From Amphiura filiformis (Eukaryota > Echinodermata > Ophiuroidea > Amphilepidida > Amphiuridae): a stretch of 64,000 nucleotides of DNA. The notes under the pieces were generated by a model. The model saw only the letters and a list, made by a program, of their open reading frames with translations. It ran no database searches and was not told the origin of the DNA. The stretch spans positions 35,252,181-35,316,180 of the forward strand of contig NC_092642.1 of assembly GCF_039555335.1 (NCBI RefSeq), given 5' to 3'. The stretch's first letter is position 1, and every line of letters starts with the position of its first letter. Of this stretch, positions 47,405 to 58,800 are shown piece by piece. The position numbers and the translations under genes were made by a program.

Positions 47405-49857
47405 TTATACCCACTTCTGATACGGACCCGTGACCTGTGGAAAGGCACACGAGGCAAGTGTCACTAAGGAATCCGATGTTCTTGTTACAGTTGCTTTTGT
47501 AGGAATTGTTGGCGGTTCTTTCCCTTTAGATTTTTTGCCAGGGCCCGAACTTGAATCACCGTCGTTCTTTCGTTTCCTATGGAAACGCGATGGCAACGGC
47601 TCTCCATTGGCTAATGCACGATCCTCCTTCAATTGCATCTTGCGCTCGTAATTCTCCATTCCATGGTTTGGATAATTCAAGTTCTTGTGTTGATAGAACA
47701 CCAAACTGATTCTAGTCGGGTGATGCCTTTGTGGGGCCATGATTGACGTTGTGGCGTGCAGCTCACGTTTTGCGCATTCAAATAGTACTGAACCATGACC
47801 AAGGGCAACTGCAACGCCTCCGACGGTTGGGTCACGGAAACATTCTTCGCTATCCGATATGTACTCTTCCTCTTTTTTAGGAGGGGGTGGGGTGGGGGTG
47901 GCTGGAGGTGCTGGTGATGCAGATTGTGAATTACTCCCTGGGGTACCCGGTGCATTTGCTTTGAGGAAAGCAAATGCACTGCTTGGTTCAGAACCAACTC
48001 CCGTATTTAATGTAGGGTGTGTTCCCTCTTTGTCATGGAAACCTGGATAGTACTTTTGTTCTGTCGGTGGGTAGACTTGTGACAAGTCTTTCCTCGCTGG
48101 GCAGTGTTCTGGTGTCTGGTGCCCAGGATGCGAGGAACTATGATAAGGGTCGTGTGACCTTTGTGAATGTGAAAAGGAAGCAGGACTTTGTGATGATCTA
48201 CCATCCGCTGCAAGTCTTGCATGCGGGGCATCGCGTGAATTTGCATCACCATGGCTGCCTCCGTGAGGATGAGAATGAGGATGATGCGATCCATCTCGAC
48301 TTTTGGAATCGGATTGTGAAATGTATGCGCCCGAGGTATTGTGGTGCGTGATAGTGGCTGGTTTTGTATCTTGCGGTGTCGGTGTTCTCTCTTTGGGTGG
48401 TGTGCTACTATGAAAGACGGGTGGGCGCCAAATTGACTCTTTCTGTCCCTGAGGTTTAGAGCTTGTTGGTTGGCTACTATCTTGCCGTATGCCGTTCGCA
48501 TACGACCCAAATTTACCAGTCTCGCTTTGACTCTGTGGTCTTGGAGCATGACCTTTAGACAAATCAATGTGATCTGGTCGAGGAGATGCTCCATATGTAC
48601 TACTATGGTGAGATGATGACGAGGGCGATGATCCGTACGGATTGAATGCACGTTCCGAGCCATGTTTCATCATACTGTTCAGATGATTTGGGTCTGGTTT
48701 CACATCTTCCATTCCCATTCTAGGATAATGCTGCTGCAACTGTTGCATATATGCATGCTGCATGCTTGCAGCAACATAGGGGTCATTCGCATAGTGGGCC
48801 ATATACCTTGCAAGTGCGGATTCTGTTGCATGTGTTAGATGCGGCGACAAGCTGACATGCCAGGATGCTGGTATTGAGGCATCATGAAGCGCGAGTGATA
48901 TGGAAACATGCGTGCCCAATCCGGATGGAGTGGATTGGCGCCCATTTGCATAGCGACTTGCGCTTCATGTTGCATGCCTTCTAGTACCATGGGATGTAAT
49001 CTGTGCATGTCAGGCCGCATAGCAGCAACCTCAGACATGTGCCTTGCTATGTCAGTTACAGGCCATTGTGCTCGTGCTGCTGCTTCCATGCTCTGAGCAT
49101 AATGCGGTGGCCAGAACCCGGATGGATGACTTGTTTGAGCACCGTAAGGATTTGACTGTACTGACAATTGCACGGTGATTGATCCGCGGTCGCGTGGCGG
49201 ATCCCGTGGATCTTTTGACGGATCTCTAGAGTCCCTTGTTGGATCACGTTCACGCGAGGCATCACGATCGCGTGATGGATCACGAGATGCGTCACGATCA
49301 CGCGATGGGTCACGATCACGCGATGGGTCACGATCACGCGATGGGTCACGATCACGTGATGGATCACGTAATGGGTCACGATCACGAGATGAATCCCGAG
49401 ACGGTACATGTGAAGATGACGACAATTCCTTGGCTTTCGCCTCAACAGAGGGAGTCCTTTGCGACACAACATTAGGCTTTACGTCCACATCTCTTGAATC
49501 CCTTGAAGGACTATTATTTCTTGCACTATGTTTTGAAATATGCGGAGATGAACTTGTAGAATTCGAATTCGAAGAGCCCTTACGGCTTGGGCTGCCATGT
49601 TTCTCACTGTCCGTTTTGTGTCTGATACCACGGGCTGCCCCAGTAGGAATAATTTGCTTCTTATAATCCTTTATCCTAATTTTGTGCCTGTAGTGTGTCA
49701 ACACTTCGATTGCACCTTTGCGTACTTTGTCCTGTTGTCCTTCCATGCTGCCATGTTCATCTGTATTGTCGAGATAGTACAAGGGCAAGACATGGAGCTG
49801 CTCGTCTCCAGGTTGGGGTCTCTTTTCTCTTATATTTTCCTTGGTCAGTGTCACAAC
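47405..49857 (-). CDS. TET: TET terminal exon: rest of catalytic domain, long disordered insert, C-terminus
   Basis: The acceptor TTTTCTTTTGCAG precedes 49857. The first frame (49857 to about 48840) encodes [32 protein letters not shown] and KGAIEVL, which are canonical TET, then a basic/Ser-rich region with an (S)RDRDP repeat. The second frame (about 48900 to 47405) carries a His/Ser/Pro-rich insert, then [20 protein letters not shown], the [11 protein letters not shown] distal His, [21 protein letters not shown], a basic [10 protein letters not shown] segment and ...VTGPYQKWV before TAA. Vertebrates split this part into two exons; here it is one. The frames overlap at 48835-48919 with no consensus intron between them. 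Confidence 0.93.
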
Positions 49858-52800
49858 CTGCAAAAGAAAATTTTAAGAATTGTGAAAATATAGAGTAAAA
49901 TTGTACCACATATACTATGATCAGCTCTTAATAGGCAAGAATTATTCGGTTTTTGTTACTGCGCTAGTCAATAAAGTTCCAACTTACGCACATGTAAATT
50001 AACAAAAGCGTACATCATTCACGCATAATATGCAAAGTGCAGTTCACGTGGGTGCTGCGCCCAGCTGTGTTTACGCCATTCTATACGAGCTGATCAGACC
50101 TAAACTTTTTCAAGATGTTATATTGGCCATGGTTAAGGGGCACAAAAACACACAAGTTTGCGTGGTACAGTCCAACCTCTCTTATCCGGACCTCTTTTAT
50201 ATGGATCACTCTGTTATCCGGATGTAAAATCCTCACAGGAAAACCTATTTTGATGATTTAACACAGCCTTAATTCCATGCTCAGAATGCTTAGAATGACA
50301 TATCTATGTTGCATAAAGCACTGTAAAGCCATCTTTTAGTGTTATTACACCATGTTAAAACAATCTTTTGTTGTCACAATTTCAGTACTTGGGACAGTCA
50401 ATGCAGTATTACATGTAATTCACTTATCCGGATTTTTCACTTATCCGGACAATGCTTGGTCCCATCATGGCCCGATGAAAGAGGTTGGACTGTATATCAT
50501 TTCACTGTCAAGCAACTATACATTGGTTCACCTCAAGTTCAGTAGCGATGTAGGTGCGTATTTCATTGGTTGCAGTATCTATAGCTTATGCATTGTGGAG
50601 GTGGGTTGGTTTAGAAGTTCCCAATTATATTTGCCTGCTGGCCAGAGATTCAAAATCATTTGAAACGTTTGTGTTGGAAGGCCAAATACATCTTCTTTTG
50701 CTATCTTTACTGTAACATTTCACAGCTGTTCAAGGAAAACATGACCTTATTCTTCCACACAAGGGGTGTAAATATCAAATGGAATCACCCATTCAGGTAA
50801 CTCCCATTAGAAATTCACACTCCCTGTGTGGGAGATTAAGGTCATGTCTCCCACAGGGGGTGTATGGATTACAACTGGAATAACCCTATGAAACACACAC
50901 ACTAACTTACCACTGTACTGCCATTGTTCATATTGTGTTGGTCTCTATGTGAGTGAGCACAGAAATCTAAGCAAGCCGTTACACCTGAGAATGGCTTGCC
51001 TTCCTTCGTACCCAGCCTACAATCCGAAGCAACCTCGGAAAATGCATTCTGGAAAGAAAAGAAAACAATCATGATGAAATCACATAGTTCTTGTAATAAG
51101 GCCAAGTAGCAAACTTAATTAGATTCTCCTTCCCAGCTGCTCCAACTTTGGATGTCACAGCGATTTTTTTGCTATATGAAACTAAGTCTGAAAAAATTTG
51201 ATAAGTTTATCTCAGCAATTTATAAGTCCAGACAACAAACATGTTATATGTGACTCCTCGCCACAACTGAGCTCGGATGTCGCCAGTGCCACTATTGAGA
51301 TATGCTCCATCGAACTTAACAATAAACAATAGGAAAGAAAGGATTTTTTGACTGTTTTATTGATTTTTCACTACTTAAATGTCAAGTACTACAGACATGA
51401 TATACATCATTTTAAAGCTAATTTCAAGCAGAATATTTTGGTTGAATATCTCAAAAATGATGATTGGCGACATCCGGGCTCAGTTGTGGCGAGGAGTCAC
51501 ATATTTGGTTACTTGGCCTAATACTCAGCAAAGTTACTATTCATCCATCCTTCAAAATAAATCATCTCTTCAAAATTTTAGACACCGTGCATAAAAAGCC
51601 ATTGGACTCGCGTCCTTAAATGGCGATGAAAATCAAATCAAATTCAGTGAGTTAAGTGTGCTCTTGCTTGAGAGTTCAAACCATACAGCAATTGACACTT
51701 GGGCATTATTGCAAAGAATAAATAATTGATAAACGATTGGCAGGTTCATTCAGACACTGGTATATCCAGCCTGTGGTTAATGAGATGCAAAAATAATGCA
51801 TGATGGGAAGGAAACCTGCTGTGTGTCACTGGCCCCTGAACATGTTTAAATCAAAACCTCCTATGTAACCTCTTGGCTGTTTTGTTTTAAACATGTTCAA
51901 GAGCTACAAGTACATTTTTTGCCCAAAGATGATATATATTTGCGCTTTTTCGCATTTCAAGCAGCTATCATGAAAATAACTATGTGTGAGTATATTCCTT
52001 TTATGTATAGTTCAATGTATGGCAACTAGAACTGCAAATTTTTAAATAATTGAAATGGTTCACAATTGGCAAAGCACAAAAAAGTACATGTGTGAACTGT
52101 GAAGATTTCCACTTTTATTGCACTGTTATGAATTTAGACCATGGTTTTCTTACCTGATTGTTGTAAGCATCTGGGGCCAACCTTTCGAACAATGGAGCTA
52201 TATCAGTTGCGAGATGCTGAAATTTGTCTTCTAGAATTTGTTCCTGTAAATACAAGATAAACAAGCGACCATGAGAGTCAAATACTTGTCACGTATATAG
52301 CTGCACAGATATTTTACAATGAGCGTTGGAACTAATGCGACGTTGTGGTGAAGAGCTGTAAAATACTCATCTATCTGATATGCGTGTAGGCCATAGGCTT
52401 CAAAATAAAAAGTCAATGTCAACATTAAGAGTCCCAAGTTTTGAGATATTTCCACAAAATATCAAGAGTTATCTTAAGAACCAATGAACCAATACTAGGC
52501 TTGTTTGTATTCATTTTCATTCATTTTGAAATGTTTTGAAATTAATTTAAAAAAAATTGAATCTTATCATCTGCGGTCGACACCTGTGTGGAGCAAATTC
52601 AAGAATGGGGTGTAATATGATTTCTATAAGGCTAAAGGCCAGTTTATATATGTTTTGTGTATGTTAAGCTGTGAGCATGCATTTTTTACTATATGCAAAG
52701 ACAGCAAAACACTCACAAAACATCACATTACACACTGCCCTTTAATTATAGACTATGTGACAGTCCTAATGTTATTCATTTACAACTTTACAAATGTTAT

Positions 52801-55800
52801 GAGGCAAACATTTACCAACAACATCATATTTTTGTCAGTGGCCATATCATTGCAGTCCTGACATGTGTCTTGCCAGTCAAATTAGGCTCCGGGAATTAGG
52901 CCAAATTTAGCCCTTGAAACAAGTGGTATGTTGTTGGTAGTACAATACAGTGAAGTAAGAAAAAAACAATTTGTTTACCCCCTATTGACGGTTTCGCCTA
53001 TCATGGTCAATAGGCATCATCAGAATGATGATGGATGATCCTTACTTCCGGTTGCACATGTCCTGACTGTAGGGGGTGTACTTTCAGTCAGGAGAGGATC
53101 ATATGCATGACTTGGGTACAGGGGCGTAGCCAGCTTTCTTGGTCAGGGGGGGCCAAATAAAATTTTTGGGGCACAGACGAAAAAAATTGCAGTTGCATCA
53201 TAGAGACTGTATGTCTTGAGCTTCCCGAAAAAGGACTTATTGGGATGATGTCTGCGAGTAAGCGCGAAAAAAAATGGTATTTTACACTATTTTCGCCCAT
53301 TATCCGGCTGAAAAAGGGGTTATTGTCACAATGTGTGCGTAAGCTTGGAAAATGTTTGTATTTTACACTATTTTGGCCCTGAATTTTGCTAGAAAAGGGC
53401 TCCTTGCCCTTTTCTTTTCCTTTGCCCTCCTGATTTTCTCTTTCATTTTTTTTCAGAGGGGCACTTTTTCTTTCATTTTTTTGTCAGGGGTGGCACTCTG
53501 CCCCCCCGCTGGCTACGCTACTGCTTGGGTAGTGGGCCCCGTCGTCTCTGTTCATGACATTGGGTCCTCGTCTTCTGATCCATATGGATTCTTTGACATG
53601 TCTAGCATTAGTATCAAACTCCTTGCATAGAATTTTAGCATAGTCCCAATTGATGACATGGTTTTGTTGTACTGCGTGGTCTGTTATGGCCGACTAAGAG
53701 TGCTCACTATAGAAAAATTATTTAATTCTGGTACATCGTGGAACATTCAACTACGCATGTCACTCCGCGACTAATCATGCTAATTCACATGTACATGCGT
53801 CCATATATGCAAGGTTATCTGAGTACAACAGCTTACTACGCACAGCCACGCAAAGAGTATGTTCCACGATGTACACAAATTAAATAATTTGTCTGTTTTC
53901 GGGCTTGCCTGGTGTAATTAGATTTGTTTTTTGACACCCTGTCAATTTCTTTCTGGTGTTCTTTTAGACGTGTTTCAACATCTAGGCGCTGTGCCTGTGC
54001 GTAACGCACTATAAATCACTGCACTTTTTTTAAAGGTACTTACCACTTCTGTTAGTTTGCCATCTTGCAACTTGAACCTCTTTGGGTTCTTACTTCTTGC
54101 AAATTTACACGAGTTGTAGAACATGGACCATGAGCACCCGAATGTGAATGAAGCGCCGCAAGTGTCGGGATCGAAACCTTGGCATCCACATGTTTTGCTG
54201 CAAAAAGGAGGGAGAAAAATAGAGATGATTTTGCCTTGATTGGTATGTTTTCCAAATTTTAAGTTCTGTATGGTATGCATTTTGTGATATCGACTGCTCA
54301 GTGCCAAAAGCGGGTAAGTGCAATAGCTGCCCTGTGAACATTTGGCAATTTACACATAGTATATTGTACTCATCTACACATGGCAGTTACACATGGCATC
54401 TATATTGCACTTACCCACTTCTGGCACTAAGCAGTCAATATTTGTAGCCCAAGAGATGTCAATATATGTAAATTTTATATTGCATGATGGAATTACAGTA
54501 TTGTAGATAGCACTCTATGATAGTTGCTGAATACGTGACCAAACTGTATCCGGACCATTTGACCAAACTAAACATCTACCAAAAAGTAATTATCCACTTT
54601 AAACGATGGCCATTATTCCTAAACGGTTGATGTTTATATCCGGACTAGACTGATGATTCTTGCGCAGCAAGTTTACAGGAATCATTTGATTATTGCAAAA
54701 TACCTGATGTTAGAATTTTAAAATTTACAAGTACTAGGGCGAGTCAAAATGAAGTAAACTCATTTTCATTTACAGCGGATTCCTTCTAGATTTCATACAA
54801 AAGCACCACAAACATGAGTTTACTTCATTTAGAATCACCTTGTATCAACTTTGATTCATGCAATTCGTTTTAAACAACTGATTTGCTGTTTCCCGCTAAA
54901 ACTCTACCCTAAAGCTTCCCCATGACTTACTCTTCATTTGTGCCGCATCGTCGCACTGTGGGTATAGCATTTACTGGCAGTGTGGTTCTCAGCGTTTCAT
55001 ACAGCTCATTGGCGAATTTGTCTTCTACCCCTTCCCATGCAGCTATTGCTATGACGATGTAAGCAGTATCGCATTTGTGACCTGGCCTGTTGCGTACCAG
55101 TACTAGAAGTTTTTCTTCCGGACCTGATCTTCTGATGATCTGTGAACGATGAAAATGAAATTGGTTATCATAAAAAGACAAGAGAAACTTGATAAATCAC
55201 AGACTTGGTTGCATCTCTTGACATGTACCAAATATACCGTCGTTGGGCAGGAAAAACATGTAATTGTGGCCCCTGAACATGTTTAACACAAAACTGCTAA
55301 CAAGTTTTGCTTTAAATATGTTCAGGGGCCACTGACACACAGGAGGTTTTACCTGCCTAATGATGATACACGTTAAGAGCACAAAAAGGTCAAGTGCATA
55401 AGCTGCCTTGAGTACAAAAGGGTTACTTGCCATTGTTTAACCTTAGCAGCTAATCATTTTGTGCACCAAGCAGCTATTGCAGTTGACCATTTTGTGCTCA
55501 AAGCAGTAATATCCATGAGATTGGCTCCCTAACACCACCAAAACCCACAAGCTCCCACACCCTGGATACATTTTATGGGGCAAGGACAGCAACATATGGC
55601 TATGTCACGCCCAGTCGCCCACCAAACCAACCCTGACAGTGTTTCGGTTAAAATATTACATTATATCATAACCTAACTGCTGGTATTCATGGGAACTTCA
55701 AATATCCAAGACAAGAAATCACCAAATTATGGGATTTGCCTCTCTTCACAAATCACAAGTATATTATATGCACAGAGATGCCAGTCAGTTTCATTCAAAA

Positions 55801-58800
55801 GACCTGAAACTGGTCAGAAAACCTGAAAAAGCGTGTGAATGCAGGACAAAAAGCCCCAAAACAGGCTAAAATAAATAAAAACGTGGGAATTTGAACTCGC
55901 AAAAAACCTAATTCAGGTTAACACCTGAAAACTGGCATCTCTGTATGCAGTTTCTGACTTATCAATTGCTTACAGGTTAATAAGCGAGTCTTACTAGTTG
56001 CGAGTGAATTTAGACAAAATGATGCATGTGCGCTGAGACAACGATGTGTCCAATGCACGCGCATAACTTACCCATTTAGCTATTGGACAACCAGAGGAAC
56101 TCTTGCCTTCTTTACCAGAGTAGACTACTTTCTCTATTCTAACACAATTTCCAGTTTGTTCAAACCTGAATGAAGAGAAGAAATATTAAAATAACAAATG
56201 CATTAATATTTTTCCACGATGTGGTCCTGATAGACATAACAGATTCATATCATAGTTTGCAAAATTAGGCAGTAATGCCGAGCAAGTTGCTTTTTCAGAG
56301 TCTTGTATTTAGGCACCAGAAAAACATTTGTTTGATCTTTAAATCAACCGTCGATGTTGCTTTGATGCTTGCTACTAATGAACTAATCGTAATTAACAAT
56401 AGTAAATTAATTGATTTCATAAATAATAAGGATCGACCAAGCATCAATGGATGATCGAAAGATCAAACGTATTTGTTTCTATTGCCTAAGCAGCAATGTA
56501 TACAGTCAAACATCTAATACATCTTTCACCCAGTCATGAGGGGACCAAACAATGATTGGATACTGTATTCTCTCTTCTAATAAATGCCCCCATCATTTTT
56601 TCAACATCAAACTGTTCTATAAATGCTGGAAATGAAGAGCTTATTTCCAAACCGTAAGTCCACAACCCCATGTTTCTGATTTACCTGTGCAATATAATGC
56701 AATGGGAGGTATTATAATTTCAGTTGGATGCACCATTACAGAGCAAACAGTGGATGGATGCACAGTAACAATACTGTGTGAGGCTTTGTTTCCCAAATGA
56801 GAACAATAGTCTGCATATTGCCATGCAGCACTGTTATGGTAAATAATGGCTAGTTGATGATACAACTCATTGTTGTCAAACTTGTCAAAGTAATTGTGAT
56901 TGTATCACACAAGTAAATGAGACACATGGGGTTGTGGACTTAACACGGTTTGCAAATAAGCTCTTCAAATACCAAACAGTACCTGTCTTTTCAGGCATGT
57001 GATCACTGATTTCATGATATGCATGTGTGTGTCCATTTTTAGAAATCCTGTTTTCTTTGTGAGCACTGTAATTGTCTGCCAGATGGTACTAAAATTTGTT
57101 CGGTTTATAACCTGTAAATTCCACCTTTTTTTTGCCTTTTTTGTTGCCTAGCTAGCTACTCACCTTTTTTCCATGAGTTCCCTGATGGCAGGTATTGATG
57201 GTCCAGCACCAAGATGGGTGTAGTAAGGTGCTTCATCTCGGTCATTCTCTGTTGATAACAACAAATCATTGCAATATTTTTAATAGATTTCCAAAGAATC
57301 ATTCATCGTAATCAAAATGGCAAATAATTATTCCATTTATTGTAATCTAAGTTGATGTCAAATTAAAGAATGGTTTTATTTCATCGTGTACTATTTCCAC
57401 CAGGGTCGAATGATGTCGATCCTAATTTTTTCCCCTTTTTTTTGGGAGGGGTGCAGATTTTCCATATTCAGACCTTTTCAATCATCACACTGTGTCAAGC
57501 CGTGTTCATTCAATTGAAATTTATACTATAAGTGATCATCCTGAACAAATTTGACAATACCCCTGTGTGGGTAGGGTTGATACCCCGGCTCGGGTCTACA
57601 CCAAGCTGGCCTAAACCAGGTCTGCAAGTACATCTGAAATTAGTGGCTACTAGCCAGTTTCTACAAACTTTATATAGTTACCAAAAGATGTACGGATAGT
57701 AAACTCACCTACACAACCACACTGTGGCACCTCCACCTTCTGATTGTCCGACAAAAACTTGCGATGCTTCACCTGCTCCGGAGTCATATGCTTCTCCGGA
57801 TCTTCCTTTGGCTTTGTAGCAAGAGACATTGCACTTTGTGCCGGCAGAGGAAATAGTGTCCTTCCCCCCGATTTAGCTGTTGAACTCAACTGTGTGGCTG
57901 TCATAGCCTGTGCCGCCTTGGCGGGTATTGATGACCCGGTGCCCGTGATATGGTGCTATCCTTAGCAGAAGCGGGCATTTCTTTTAGCATATCTAGCCCT
58001 GTTGATTTGGAAAGGAAGCTTATCGATGGAAGTGCAGTTGATGATGATGGTCTACCGTGAGTTCTACCACCATGGGCACCTATTGAGGTACCATGGGCAC
58101 CTAATGAGGTGCCTGTGGGAAATGTAAAGCTACTGGTGCTTGGAATCACACCACCTAATGATAATAGTGATTCGGCAGCATCATCGACAGGCGAGCGAGA
58201 TTTCTGCGGAATCGCCTCTTGCTGTTCCATTGCAACAGGAGTAGAAGTCCTTGATTTATCTTTCTTGGTGTGATTTTCAGACGATGGTGGCATTGCAGCT
58301 TTCGCCACCGATGGGATTGTTGGAGCCGGGGAGGGAAAGTGATACGGTGAATAAGGACTTGAATTTTGTGGAGAGTCCATGCTCTGTGGTTGCTTTGACG
58401 ACGGTTCACCTGAGTTTTTATGCAGCATTTTATTAGTGTGGTGGTGGTGTCCCTGTGATGATGAATTTGAGGCTCCCATATGTCTGGGCGCCTCGCTTGT
58501 TGTAGTTTTTTGTTGTTGTTGTTGTGTTGCAGTACTTGAATGAGGTATATTGACTTTGTTAAAGTCTTGTCCGAGTCCATTCACCAAGTGTGGACCACTT
58601 TGTTGATGTACTGCTGGTTGCTGTCCTGCAGCAGGATGGGGTTGTTGTTGTTGTTGTTGTTGGGAGGGTACTCCCGGTGGTAATGCATTAAGATGATGCG
58701 CAGCACTGTTTAAATGATGTGGGGATACCGTTTGATGTCGTAATGAGCCCGGATGTGCTCCGGCAGAAGCTTGCTGCTGTGGCACAGCAGCCGGCTGTTG

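Noticed and set aside
48830..48930. Programmed ribosomal frameshifting in TET
   Set aside because: No X-XXY-YYZ slippery site or evident stem-loop at either frame break; sequence error is simpler.
49858..49863. TTG at 49863 as the start of a separate protein
   Set aside because: It also lies in a splice acceptor (TTTTGCAG); the sequence after it is the middle of the TET catalytic domain.
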